Origin: Minisyncoccota bacterium
Lineage (GTDB): Bacteria; Patescibacteria; Microgenomatia; UBA1400; PJMF01
Direction: 5' to 3'
Length of the DNA stretch: 64,000 nt
NCBI GenBank assembly: GCA_012515515.1
Contig: JAAYYE010000012.1
Span: 74,408 to 138,407 of the forward strand
Shown piece by piece: positions 17,017 through 28,087 of the stretch; within the stretch, counting starts at the first letter, position 1, and each line of letters starts with the position of its first letter. The notes beneath the pieces are model-generated. The model made no database searches. It had not been told where the DNA came from and saw only the letters and a list, made by a program, of their open reading frames with translations. The translations under genes were made by a program, and so were the position numbers.

Positions 17017-17640
17017 ATGAAAAAACCAGTAAGACAAATCGATGATTATTCAGAAGTCATGCGACAAGAGACTCCAAGTAATAATTGTCTAAGAGCTTTT
17101 ATCCCCAAACCTAAAAAAATTTCTTTTGAAATTCAAGATCATGAGGAAAAAATTGTTCTAGTGCTACGACAGCATCCAATTACTCAGATTAAAAGCGTGC
17201 TCATGATCCTTTTCTTGTTTGTATTTCTACCGTTCTTACTAAAAGTAGCTGGCTTGACTGCTGTTCTTCCAGATAAATTTAGAGTTGCTGGAAATATTTT
17301 CCTTTTCTTTCTAGCTATTGGTATAGCTTTCCGTTCCTTTCTAATGTGGTTTTTTAACGTTTACATTATTACCGATGAAAGAATTATTGACGTTGATTTT
17401 ATATCAATGATTTATAAAAATATTTCCACTGCAAAAATAGATAATATCGAAGATATTACCAAAAAATCCTCAGGTATCGTTGCTAATCTTTTTGATTATG
17501 GCACGATCTTAATTCAAACAGCTGCAACCAAGAATGAGTTTGAATTTGATCATGTTCCTCATCCAGCAAAAGTAGTTAAATTGCTAAATGAATTAGTGAT
17601 CGAAGAAGAAAGAGAAAAAATTGAAGGGAGAGTTAATTAG
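17017..17640 (+). CDS. Membrane protein with bacterial PH domain (bPH2/DUF304-like)
   Basis: 207 residues. An N-terminal soluble part (1-50) is followed by two membrane segments (about 64-84 and 93-118), then FFNVYIITDERIIDVDFISMIYKNISTAKIDNIEDI, the typical YdbS/bPH2 strand pattern (tdeRii..d......-i.l..iedi). It continues with GIVANLFDYGTILIQTA. bPH2 proteins are membrane-associated with unknown exact roles. The next small gene overlaps its stop (TAGTG), so the two are one translational unit. Confidence 0.75.
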   Translation: MKKPVRQIDDYSEVMRQETPSNNCLRAFIPKPKKISFEIQDHEEKIVLVLRQHPITQIKSVLMILFLFVFLPFLLKVAGLTAVLPDKFRVAGNIFLFFLAIGIAFRSFLMWFFNVYIITDERIIDVDFISMIYKNISTAKIDNIEDITKKSSGIVANLFDYGTILIQTAATKNEFEFDHVPHPAKVVKLLNELVIEEEREKIEGRVN

Positions 17641-17864
17641 TGCCAGAATTTTATCTTAATCAAAATTTTATTTCTATCTTACTTAAAATTTTTTTTGTGC
17701 TTGGAGCAAGTTTTTATCTGGTTTATTCTGTAGTTGTTGTCCGACAAATTACAGTCATGAAAAAAACTTTAATTACTGGTTTTAGCAGTGTGATTAATTT
17801 GTTGGGAATGATTAATCTAGTTATGGCTGCAATACTCTTGCTTGCCTTTATATTGTTTCTCTAA
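17640..17864 (+). CDS. Small two-helix membrane protein
   Basis: 74 residues starting at a GTG that overlaps the stop codon of the bPH2 gene by one base. Two hydrophobic segments (about 10-33 and 47-73) are linked by a short basic turn (VRQITVMKKT). The size and topology recall the small DUF5657-type membrane proteins of CPR genomes, but I cannot confirm that. Tight coupling to the bPH2 gene suggests the two work together. It ends just before the 5S rRNA terminator. Confidence 0.65.
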   Translation: MPEFYLNQNFISILLKIFFVLGASFYLVYSVVVVRQITVMKKTLITGFSSVINLLGMINLVMAAILLLAFILFL

Positions 17865-17875
17865 TAAAAAAACCC
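17865..17875 (-). terminator. U-run after 5S rRNA
   Basis: On the minus strand the 5S terminal stem (CCAGAACCAAG) is followed directly by a run of seven T. The closing helix of 5S plus the U-run can act as the intrinsic terminator of the rRNA unit. Confidence 0.6.
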
Positions 17876-18000
17876 TTGGTTCTGGCCTCGACCTATCTTC
17901 GCAAGGGGAAACCCCTAACTATTGTCAGCGCTGAGACGTTTCAAGACTCTGTTCGGGATGGGAAGAGTTGGGACCATCTCGCTCCAGAGACCAGAACCAA
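17876..18000 (-). rRNA. rrf: 5S ribosomal RNA
   Basis: On the minus strand the sequence carries the 5S landmarks: TCCCATCCCGAACAGAG in loop B/C, CAGCGCTGA..TAGTTAGGGGTTTCCCC and GCGAAGATAGGTCG in the late arm. The terminal helix TTGGTTCTGG / CCAGAACCAA closes it exactly. It lies about 100 bases after the 23S gene on the same transcript. Ends are set from the terminal helix and may be off by a few bases. Confidence 0.93.
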
Positions 18001-18031
18001 AGGTTTTTTATTTATTTGTTAATTATATAGC

Positions 18032-18057
18032 ACAACTGTGCTTAAACATGTGAAGAA
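18032..18057 (-). repeat. 23S processing stem, 3' arm
   Basis: This 26-base arm pairs with 21076-21101 with only two mismatches and loops out the whole 23S rRNA. It is the classic substrate shape for RNase III processing of pre-23S. Confidence 0.7.
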
Positions 18058-18100
18058 GTCAACCGTCACCCAATAATAGTCTTGAGAATTAACGAAAACT

Positions 18101-21025
<2,925 letters not shown>

Positions 21026-21075
21026 ATTGAAGTCTTCATTTTTTCTCGACTATTATTGAATAACAGTTGATAAAA

Positions 21076-21101
21076 TTCTTCACATGTTAAAGAACAGTTG
21101 T
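21076..21101 (-). repeat. 23S processing stem, 5' arm
   Basis: Partner of 18032-18057. It contains the boxA-like sequence, so the antitermination signal and the processing stem share bases. Confidence 0.7.
21085..21096 (-). promoter_or_regulatory. boxA-like antitermination site
   Basis: The minus strand reads TGTTCTTTAACA, one base from the Escherichia coli rRNA boxA TGCTCTTTAACA that binds NusB/NusE. It lies about 60 bases before mature 23S, a usual place for a spacer boxA. Confidence 0.65.
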
Positions 21102-21127
21102 TTGCCAAACAAACATTTTAACAATAT

Positions 21128-21197
21128 TTGGTGGCTACTTATTAGCCTCTAGAAGTTCCGTTAGGAAAACATCCAAAGCCTAATAAGCAAACACCAA
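21128..21197 (-). repeat. Spacer stem-loop between tRNA-Ala and 23S
   Basis: TTGGTG pairs with CACCAA and CTTATTAG with CTAATAAG, around a loop of about 34 bases. It is transcribed in the spacer and may be a processing structure. I recognise no known RNA in the loop. Confidence 0.45.
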
Positions 21198-21216
21198 TTT
21201 AATTTTAATTATAGAG

Positions 21217-21290
21217 TGGACCCTAAGGGGCTCGAACCCTTGACCTCCACATTGCAAATGTGGCGCTCTAGCCAACTGAGCTAAGGGCCC
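21217..21290 (-). tRNA. tRNA-Ala (anticodon UGC)
   Basis: 74 bases on the minus strand with full cloverleaf pairing: acceptor GGGCCCT/AGGGTCC, discriminator A, anticodon stem CCACA/TGTGG with loop TTTGCAA, and a TTCGAGC T-loop. CCA is not encoded. It leads the 23S-5S transcript, in the place it has in ordinary rRNA operons downstream of 16S. Confidence 0.95.
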
Positions 21291-21340
21291 AATTTTAAGC
21301 CGCTGTCAAAAACCACGCTATTCTATTTGTTGACGGAGGG

Positions 21341-21369
21341 AATCCTGATGGGTAGACCCATAACGGATT
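21341..21369 (-). repeat. Leader hairpin of the rRNA unit
   Basis: Nested arms AATCC/GGATT and ATGGGT/ACCCAT form a hairpin with a 2-base loop, between the promoter and tRNA-Ala. It is probably a processing structure or stabilises the leader. Confidence 0.4.
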
Positions 21370-21385
21370 GTCGCGAGGAGTTGTA

Positions 21386-21414
21386 ATTATAAAATCAAAC
21401 AAATAAGAATGCAA
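21386..21414 (-). promoter_or_regulatory. Promoter of the tRNA-Ala, 23S, 5S unit
   Basis: On the minus strand TTGCAT (21414-21409), exactly 17 bp, then TATAAT (21391-21386). It lies about 95 bases before tRNA-Ala and supports an independent transcription unit that does not start with 16S. Confidence 0.65.
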
Positions 21415-21437
21415 GAGCAAATCAGACTAAAATTTAC

Positions 21438-23777
21438 TTACAATAATTGCGCTCGCTGACCGATTTCCTCTTCAAGTAATTCTTTGTCCTTGCCGTATTT
21501 AAGCCGTGATAGTTTTTTAATTAGTTCTGATAATTTAGGATTCATTTTGGCCTCCTGAGCCTTAATGTCTTTTAAGAGTGACATGCTAAACGCACTTACC
21601 GGTTGATTATCAACAATAGTCTTTATATAAGCGTGATATTTATCGACATTGGCCAAGTCTGTTTCATTAAAAGTTGGTGAGAATTCATGTTGTAAAAAAT
21701 TAGCATCAGTGACACCGACGCGAAAAGCCACCATCGTCCCCACATTACCAAAAACAGCATTTTTAATATCTTCTTCGATTTGACCAATAAATTGGTTAGC
21801 GACTATTAAATTTAAGCGATATTTACGAGCTTCAGACAAAATAGAAGCAAAATCTTCGGTGGCAAAGTTTTGAAATTCATCCACATAAAGGAAAAAGTCA
21901 TTACGTTTCTCCATCGCGACATTTTGACGACTCATGGCAGCGGTTAAAATTTTAGGCACTAAAATTAAACCCAAAAATTTAGCATCTTCTTCACCAATGA
22001 CGCCTTTACTCAAATTACACAGAATAATTTTCTTCTCATCCATTGCCTTGCGAAAATCAAAAGCACTTTCACTTTGGCCAATGATGTTGCGCATGGTTTT
22101 GTTGGTCACAAAACGACCAAATTTCGAAACAATATAATCTAAGACTTCAGATTTGTGGAAATCACTGGTGCTCGCAATCTGGTCAGTCCAATAGCGCTTA
22201 ACCATCGGATCTTTGACAAAAGGCAAATAATCTTCAACATATTTAGAATCAGTCAAAATTCTTACCAATTCAATAAAAGTTGCTCCAGGCTTGGCCATAA
22301 TGGTTAACATTCCATTGCGAATGGCGTGCTCAAAACGTGGACCAACAATTCCTGTTCGATGAGGATCGTAGAGCTTATACATTAAACCGATTACCGCGCT
22401 GGCCATAAATTGTTGCTGCTCTTCATTATGGGCTTCCATAATGTTCATCCCCAGTGGTCGCTCAGTATCGGCTGGATTAAAATAAATAACATCCTCGGCT
22501 CTTTCTGGAGGCATTAATTGCAATAAATCCTCAACCAGATCGCCGTGAGGATCAATGACTGCCACTCCTTGGCCGTTTTGAATATCCTGCAGAGCCAAAT
22601 CTTTCAAAAATTCTGATTTACCTGTGCCTGTTTTTCCAATGATATAAGTGTGACGACGGCGATCTTCAAGAGACATATAAATCCCTCGTTCGACGCCTCG
22701 ATATTTTGATTTACCCAAATACAAGCCTTTAGTGGGAATTTTATTTGAGGCTGGTGCGCTTTTAGCACTTAACCAACGCATATGGTGAGTTTCAACTGTT
22801 TTATTAGGGAAATGCATTAGAGTAGCTAGTTCTTCAGTATTCAGAATGGTTTTTCTTAAGGGAATAAAAGACAGGTAGCGGTAAATAAAGTCGATCATAA
22901 ATGAGTGTTTAAAAAGGATGTTTCTTCTTTTAAATTCGTTATAAGGAGAAGAAAACTGAGAAAAAGCGCCAATTAAATTATTTAAATGAGCTTTGGCAGT
23001 CATGTCATTATTGGCTGAAACAACCATACGAATAGCAGTTTTAAAACCTGGTTTACTAATTTTAGTATTAATGGCTTCAACTTCTTTGGGGTCATGAGTG
23101 TAACTAGCTGTATCTGGATTAGCTTCTTGTTTTTTTTGCTTTTGATTATGACGTTCGCCTTTTATCTGCCAACCCCTTCCGGCCGGTTGCAGTAAAATTT
23201 GTAAAGTGGCTCCTTCACCATCACTCATTTTCGATAAGGCACTGGTAATTAAAGACAAACCATCAGTTGGCAAATCTTTGTAAGTTTTAATTGGATAAAA
23301 ACTGGCTTTATCCAACTTTAGATCACTAAACGCGACTCGACCCGTATCACTAAAAATATTAACTTCATCGACTTCACTAATGGCCGCTGATGGATAAGCT
23401 CCATTAATTTGTTTTTCTACCAAATCTTGAATATGGCGAGGACAAGTAACATAAAAAGCAATATCTTCTTTCAGACCTATAATTTCAAAACCAATAGTTT
23501 CTTCAGGTTCTAAGAATGAAAAAGCGCCAACCTTTTTTAGTGAATAAAGACCTGCAAACATTTGTTCCGCAGCATCAATCTTAATTTCATTACTTTTTGG
23601 CAACTTAACCAGTAAGGTGACAAAATTAAGAGCATATTTCTCTCGACGCCTATTTTTAATAAAGATGCTTAGAGAATAAAGTAAAAAAGCTACTACACCC
23701 ACCAAAATTAAAACCGTTAAAAAATTTAAGACAAAATTATTGGCGCTAGATAGTATTTGTTCTCCTTGTGGCGACAT
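21438..23777 (-). CDS. Membrane-anchored TraG/VirD4-like (type IV secretion/HerA-like) ATPase
   Basis: 779 residues. One N-terminal membrane helix (about 16-38), a roughly 330-residue region of mixed alpha/beta, then a RecA-like motor domain with Walker A GKTGTGKSE near residue 382, DPHGDLV just after it, and Walker B LYVDEFQNF near residue 630, followed by ILSEARKYRLNLIVANQ. This is the coupling-protein/DUF87-like layout that moves DNA or protein at membranes. CPR genomes often carry such an ATPase without a full secretion system, and no relaxase or VirB4 is seen nearby. A TAAAAT lies 8 bases before the ATG. Confidence 0.8.
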   Translation of the reverse strand: MSPQGEQILSSANNFVLNFLTVLILVGVVAFLLYSLSIFIKNRRREKYALNFVTLLVKLPKSNEIKIDAAEQMFAGLYSLKKVGAFSFLEPEETIGFEIIGLKEDIAFYVTCPRHIQDLVEKQINGAYPSAAISEVDEVNIFSDTGRVAFSDLKLDKASFYPIKTYKDLPTDGLSLITSALSKMSDGEGATLQILLQPAGRGWQIKGERHNQKQKKQEANPDTASYTHDPKEVEAINTKISKPGFKTAIRMVVSANNDMTAKAHLNNLIGAFSQFSSPYNEFKRRNILFKHSFMIDFIYRYLSFIPLRKTILNTEELATLMHFPNKTVETHHMRWLSAKSAPASNKIPTKGLYLGKSKYRGVERGIYMSLEDRRRHTYIIGKTGTGKSEFLKDLALQDIQNGQGVAVIDPHGDLVEDLLQLMPPERAEDVIYFNPADTERPLGMNIMEAHNEEQQQFMASAVIGLMYKLYDPHRTGIVGPRFEHAIRNGMLTIMAKPGATFIELVRILTDSKYVEDYLPFVKDPMVKRYWTDQIASTSDFHKSEVLDYIVSKFGRFVTNKTMRNIIGQSESAFDFRKAMDEKKIILCNLSKGVIGEEDAKFLGLILVPKILTAAMSRQNVAMEKRNDFFLYVDEFQNFATEDFASILSEARKYRLNLIVANQFIGQIEEDIKNAVFGNVGTMVAFRVGVTDANFLQHEFSPTFNETDLANVDKYHAYIKTIVDNQPVSAFSMSLLKDIKAQEAKMNPKLSELIKKLSRLKYGKDKELLEEEIGQRAQLL

Positions 23778-23810
23778 ACTTGTTTATTTTATTCTAATAT
23801 TTTATCAATT

Positions 23811-24500
23811 TTAAACATCAGTACTATTTTCGACTTCTTCTTTATATAGTACTGCTCCTGAGAAAATTTTTCTGATTTTATCAGCCCATTCGGCTAACCA
23901 ACGCAAACTAAAATTCAGGCCTTTTTTCTTGGCTTCTGTTTTTTGCTTTTCTGTAATGGGTAAAACAACCACCGGTTTAACCTGGCTTGGCGCGGTCTGG
24001 GCTTGACCAGCAAGCTGATCTATGGCGCTTTGTTGTTTTTCGGCCAGCTCTTTGGCTTCTTGCTCTCGATCAACTTCTTTGATTTCGCTCAATTCTTGAC
24101 CAAGCTCTCTTATTTCTGAAGCTTCGCTGGATTTAATTAGTTCCGCTACTGGAGCGTTTTCACTAGCTTGCTGCTCAGTTGAGGGAGTTTTTTCTGGAGC
24201 TACTTGAGTTTCTAGCTGGCTATTGCCCAGCTCAGCTAAATCTAGCTGAGCTTCTGGCACAGCCGTATCAGCCGGTCGAATTAATTCTTTTTGACGCGAC
24301 TGAGTTGATGAAGCAGCTGGTCGTTGTTGCTCAACTTCATTGATGGCATCTTCCAGCAAGTCTAAGGCTTGTCGATTTGATATTAAGTTTGTTGATTTAT
24401 CACTGGAGAGTGACTGAGCAGTTAAAAATTGAGCCAAGTTTGGATATTTCTTCAAGTCTAGATTTTGTAATAAAGGAACTGTAGCTCGATCGTTAGGCAT
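23811..24500 (-). CDS. Acidic low-complexity protein of unknown function
   Basis: 229 residues from ATG 24500; no family recognised. The first 65 residues may fold (NLDLKKYPNLAQFLTAQ). The middle (70-170) is rich in glutamate, glutamine, alanine and serine with likely coiled coil. The C-terminus (about 195-225) is basic-aromatic (LRWLAEWADKIRKIF), perhaps an amphipathic membrane-binding helix. An ATG at 24515 is possible, but TATGAT lies at 24512-24507, only 6 bases before ATG 24500, which favours a leaderless start there. It precedes the TraG-like ATPase gene by 33 bases, so the two may form an operon. Confidence 0.6.
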   Translation of the reverse strand: MPNDRATVPLLQNLDLKKYPNLAQFLTAQSLSSDKSTNLISNRQALDLLEDAINEVEQQRPAASSTQSRQKELIRPADTAVPEAQLDLAELGNSQLETQVAPEKTPSTEQQASENAPVAELIKSSEASEIRELGQELSEIKEVDREQEAKELAEKQQSAIDQLAGQAQTAPSQVKPVVVLPITEKQKTEAKKKGLNFSLRWLAEWADKIRKIFSGAVLYKEEVENSTDV

Positions 24501-24542
24501 GAATCCATCATACAAGTTTTTGCTTGAGAAAAAAAGAGAGAG

Positions 24543-25061
24543 TTAAAAAAGGCTTAAATAGAGCTTGTCCCCCAACATTTCTTCTGACAGAAAATCTGGA
24601 TTGGTCTCGAGCACCCAATCTACTTTTTGAGGCGATGGATAAATCGGCAAGGTATCGGTGGGAGTTGTTGGTTCAGGTGCCAGTGCCCGCCTCGTACAAT
24701 TTACTAATTTTTTATCCTCTATCCAGCAAATATCGATGTCGAATTGCACATCTTTCATCCAAAATTGCCGAATTTTTGTTTCTGGAAAAATAAAGAGCAT
24801 GCCGTCAATCTCTTGGCCATTAATGCTTTGTAATTGCGAACGAGATGACAAGCCTTGCCGCACAGAATTTTCACTTTTTGCCACCTCAACTAATAGAGTT
24901 TGTCCTTGACGAGAAAAAAAGTTGTTTTTGATCTGCAATTTGACTAATTGACCATCTTTAACAAAAAACTGCCAAAGCTGACTCTGATAAAACAGTATTA
25001 AACAAACAAAGAAAAAGACTACTACTATTAATAGTTTAATTTTTTTAAGCTTATTTGACAT
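24543..25061 (-). CDS. DUF192 family exported protein
   Basis: 172 residues with an N-terminal membrane segment (about 8-25). The DUF192 core is clear: LLVEVAKSENSVRQGLSSR, GMLFIFPE, FWMKDVQFDIDICWI, and near the end VDWVLETNPDF. In the family the L-E ending motif and the FWMKN-like centre shape a small beta-barrel of unknown function. A 12-base perfect palindrome (TTGAGCGCTCAA, 25061-25072) abuts the start codon. It lies 15 bases downstream of a membrane protein gene on the same strand. Confidence 0.85.
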   Translation of the reverse strand: MSNKLKKIKLLIVVVFFFVCLILFYQSQLWQFFVKDGQLVKLQIKNNFFSRQGQTLLVEVAKSENSVRQGLSSRSQLQSINGQEIDGMLFIFPETKIRQFWMKDVQFDIDICWIEDKKLVNCTRRALAPEPTTPTDTLPIYPSPQKVDWVLETNPDFLSEEMLGDKLYLSLF

Positions 25062-25076
25062 TGAGCGCTCAAGTAA

Positions 25077-25580
25077 TTAGTAAAGTAATAAAAACAATAT
25101 TAATAAAAAATAGGCAGATGAAACTATTTGAATAATCCTCATCTCAGATAAATTTACTCGCTTCTTGGTGTTTTGCAAAAAATTTTGATTAAAAAGATCT
25201 TCTTTAGTACTCAATTGCCAAATTTCAATCAATATGACTAAATTGAGTGCCATGATTAGACCTATGCCAACCACACTACCCGTAGAAGTGAGCACGAAAA
25301 TACTTAAAAAAGGTAAAATTAAAATAAATAAGGGACTGCGCGTAATTAAGATTTTCTCTTCTAGTTCATCAAGATAGATTTTTTGCAAATATTTTTCATC
25401 ACCCAACATTAAAAATAAGCCCAAGCCGTATGAAAAAATAAATAATAAAATTTGCGACCATGAATTACTTATGTCCCAGTGCTGCTTGATCAACAAAAAC
25501 AAAACAAAAAGGATTAAAACCACTAATAAAATAATTTTTTTAACTTGCTCTTCTTTCTTATTAAATATCTTCATAAGCAA
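25077..25580 (-). CDS. Multi-pass membrane protein of unknown function
   Basis: 167 residues with about five hydrophobic segments (roughly 14-33, 42-58, 83-100, 103-120, 148-166), and a loop between the second and third carrying DEKYLQKIYLDELEEKI. No family recognised and no catalytic motif. It lies 8 bases after the NagZ-like gene on the same strand and before the DUF192 gene, so it is probably part of one transcript with them. Confidence 0.65.
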   Translation of the reverse strand: MLMKIFNKKEEQVKKIILLVVLILFVLFLLIKQHWDISNSWSQILLFIFSYGLGLFLMLGDEKYLQKIYLDELEEKILITRSPLFILILPFLSIFVLTSTGSVVGIGLIMALNLVILIEIWQLSTKEDLFNQNFLQNTKKRVNLSEMRIIQIVSSAYFLLILFLLLY

Positions 25581-25588
25581 AATTACAT

Positions 25589-26827
25589 TTAATTATTAAA
25601 ACCTTTTAAAGATAAAATTTTCTGGCTAGTTTGATCAACCAATCTTTGAAAATCTAAAGATTCTTCATATTTGCTCTCCAAATCATTAATGAGGGAATTT
25701 AATTGGGCGTAATCAAAGCCTTTGCCGAAAAGCAAAACATGATTGCCAGCTTCAATTGCTTCAATGGCAATTGTTGAAAGGGGCTTTTTTTCCTTACTTC
25801 CAGGTATATAACTGGCCGATTCCATTAATAAATCATCAGTAATTACTAAGACATTAGGATAAAACTGAAAAAGTTGATCCAAACACTGTTTGCTTAAAGA
25901 ACAGGCTTGACCAGCTAATTTATCTTGGATTCGCACGTGAGTCGACATTACTCCAATATTGGGATATTGATCTAAAATTTTTTCAAAAATTAAAGTATCG
26001 TTTTTATCTAAAATCACTGTGTCTTGATTGAAATGTAAATCCTGCGCAATACTGCCAATTCCAGGAAAATGTTTCAAAACTGGCATAATTCGCCAATTGG
26101 AAAAAGCCCTAATATATTCCTGAGCAACTTGCACAATATTATCTGGATCATTGCCAATTCTACTGCTTAAAATCGGATTGTGTGTTGGCGAATAATCCAC
26201 CATCGGCGCTAAAATTAAATTAATGCCCGCTTCAGATAATTCTTGAGCTGATTGATTAAGCAGCTTATTTCTCTCTCTAGCATTAAGTGATGTTGAGTCC
26301 ACATCATCTTCAGAAGAGCTAACGCTCTCAGTAAATAGGCGCATGCTGGGCAAAATACTAAAGCCTTCTCCACTGAAACGTTGCACTAGGCCCCCTTCAT
26401 GATCAACAGCTAACAAGGGCAAAAATTGGGACTCAAAGTGATCAAGTAAAAAGCTTTGATATTTTTTTGCTGCTGCGTAAGAAATTTCTTCACCAAAATA
26501 GATGATGAAGCCTGGTTTGTGTTCGATTAATAATTTTAGGGTTTCATTTTCTTCTAAATTAATGTCATTATTTACAGAATCTGTGTTGCTATCTTCAGCG
26601 GAGATTTCATGTTCAATCACTAGAGGCAACATTAGCATTTGACTAATTTTTTCTCTAGTAGTTAAATCGGTAAGACTTAACTCTTGTTCTTGCTCTTCTG
26701 GCAAATCAGCTGGCTCATCTAGAACTGGTTCGGGAAAATACTTTAAAAAGGGTTGTGCAAAATAGTTGTAAGCTAAAAAAGCTGCTAAAAGTGCTAAACA
26801 AACAATTAAAAGATTGCGCCATTTCAT
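25589..26827 (-). CDS. nagZ: GH3 beta-N-acetylhexosaminidase-like protein (NagZ-like), membrane-anchored
   Basis: 412 residues with an N-terminal signal or anchor (about 6-24). GH3 landmarks are DHEGGLVQRFSG near residue 142, LAPMVDYSP, KHFPGIGSIAQDLHFN near 252, and the nucleophile aspartate in VITDDLLMESA near 332. In NagZ the His of KHFPGHG loop helps catalysis; here it reads KHFPGIG, so one histidine is replaced by isoleucine, although a later histidine (DLHF) remains. NagZ removes N-acetylglucosamine from muropeptides. Outside location differs from cytoplasmic NagZ of Gram-negatives and fits Gram-positive-like wall turnover. Confidence 0.85.
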   Translation of the reverse strand: MKWRNLLIVCLALLAAFLAYNYFAQPFLKYFPEPVLDEPADLPEEQEQELSLTDLTTREKISQMLMLPLVIEHEISAEDSNTDSVNNDINLEENETLKLLIEHKPGFIIYFGEEISYAAAKKYQSFLLDHFESQFLPLLAVDHEGGLVQRFSGEGFSILPSMRLFTESVSSSEDDVDSTSLNARERNKLLNQSAQELSEAGINLILAPMVDYSPTHNPILSSRIGNDPDNIVQVAQEYIRAFSNWRIMPVLKHFPGIGSIAQDLHFNQDTVILDKNDTLIFEKILDQYPNIGVMSTHVRIQDKLAGQACSLSKQCLDQLFQFYPNVLVITDDLLMESASYIPGSKEKKPLSTIAIEAIEAGNHVLLFGKGFDYAQLNSLINDLESKYEESLDFQRLVDQTSQKILSLKGFNN

Positions 26828-26839
26828 AAAATCATTTTA

Positions 26840-27334
26840 CTAAAGTTTTTGCTTTTTCTCGCCTGCTGTTTTACTTTGCTTGGCTGTTTTCTCTTTTTTA
26901 AGCAGATCTAGTTTCCACATAAAAAGCTTGGCTTTGCTTCTAGCATTGTGCGCATCACTTACAAAAGCCAAAGCCTGTTCCAGAATCGCTCGAGGATAAG
27001 TTTTAGCTAATTTAATATACAGCGAAGTGCGAGCTTGATCTTCTAAAACAGTAGCCATATGACAGCCAAAAGCTTGGAATTCTTGGCTAATATATTTATT
27101 ACTAGCCTTGATGGGATGATTGCTCAGCAAGTCAGATATCGCGCTAAATGGCTGCTTTTGCTGGCCAAAATCTTGATTTAGATCGCTGTCTTTTCTTAGT
27201 TCATTATCTTTTTTTTGAGAGTTTTGCCTTAAACCTAGCTCTTTATTTTTGCTCAATAAATTGTCATCAAAAAGAGTTTGTTCGGTGATTTTGATTGATT
27301 TAGCTTGTTTTTTACTTTTTCTTGTAAGAGGCAT
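26840..27334 (-). CDS. Basic protein of unknown function
   Basis: 164 residues, not recognised. Residues 1-65 are lysine/glutamine/asparagine-rich and probably disordered. A compact helical part (about 75-150) follows, containing FGCHMATVLEDQARTSLYIKLAK, LEQALAFVSDA and RSKAKLFMWKLDLL. The tail is again basic. No signal peptide or membrane segment. The helical part with ARSKAKLF looks conserved rather than random. It lies 12 bases before the NagZ-like gene on the same strand. Confidence 0.55.
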   Translation of the reverse strand: MPLTRKSKKQAKSIKITEQTLFDDNLLSKNKELGLRQNSQKKDNELRKDSDLNQDFGQQKQPFSAISDLLSNHPIKASNKYISQEFQAFGCHMATVLEDQARTSLYIKLAKTYPRAILEQALAFVSDAHNARSKAKLFMWKLDLLKKEKTAKQSKTAGEKKQKL

Positions 27335-27378
27335 AAAAAGTTTACTTTTTTGCTATTGTAAAAGCAAAAAGAAACAAA

Positions 27379-28068
27379 TCAAAGGATGATTTTCTTTAAA
27401 AGTTGATGATTTTGTGCCACTAATTTTGGATCAAATGGACCTTGCTCGCCAATTAACACTTTTAGTTGATGTTCTCCAGCCAGCTGTTGATAAAAATCTA
27501 ATTGAGTTTTTAAAATCTCTTTTGCCTCAGCCAAATTTTTCTTTCCATTATTGGTAAATTCGGCTAACCAGTCAGCGCTAATTAGATATTGGCCTAAATT
27601 ATAGACTTCTTCACCACCAGCAATTGTAAAACAGACTTGGTTAGCTAAATGCATATTGTGAGGACGAACCATATGTCCTTTGACACTGCCTGCCAATTCT
27701 TTTGGATCAGCAAAAGGCAAAATGCCCACATATTCTAGCTTTACCTGATCAGCCAGCGCTGCCAAATGTTGTTGCGCACTAGCATTGGTTTCATCCCAAT
27801 CATTAAGTTTTAATTGCTGTTTAATCCAAGAATTTTCTTCGCTCGCAGCAATTTTTAATTTTTTATCTAATTGTTCTTTGGGTAAAGCATTATTAAGCAC
27901 TTTTTGCAAAGATTTTACTACCTTGGAGAAATGTGGCAAACGAAAACCAGAGCCTAAAAAAGCAAAACGACGACCATGATTGAGCTGCACGCCTTCATCG
28001 CCATCTGCAATGACTAAGGGCACTGGCTGATACTCGGCAGGTTCAACTGATCGACTGTTCTTGCTCAT
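27379..28068 (-). CDS. Soluble protein of unknown function
   Basis: 229 residues, not recognised. No signal peptide or membrane segment. Notable stretches are RRFAFLGSGFRLPHFSKVV, SVKGHMVRPHNMHLANQVCF with several histidines that could bind metal, GGEEVYNLGQYLISADWL, and LKVLIGEQGPFDP. These look like a folded alpha/beta enzyme rather than low complexity. The gene follows the 50-residue ORF at 28088-28240 with a 19-base gap, and AAAAGGAG lies just before its ATG (good Shine-Dalgarno). It may share a transcript with the small ORF. Confidence 0.6.
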   Translation of the reverse strand: MSKNSRSVEPAEYQPVPLVIADGDEGVQLNHGRRFAFLGSGFRLPHFSKVVKSLQKVLNNALPKEQLDKKLKIAASEENSWIKQQLKLNDWDETNASAQQHLAALADQVKLEYVGILPFADPKELAGSVKGHMVRPHNMHLANQVCFTIAGGEEVYNLGQYLISADWLAEFTNNGKKNLAEAKEILKTQLDFYQQLAGEHQLKVLIGEQGPFDPKLVAQNHQLLKKIIL

Positions 28069-28087
28069 GAAACTCCTTTTATTAAAA

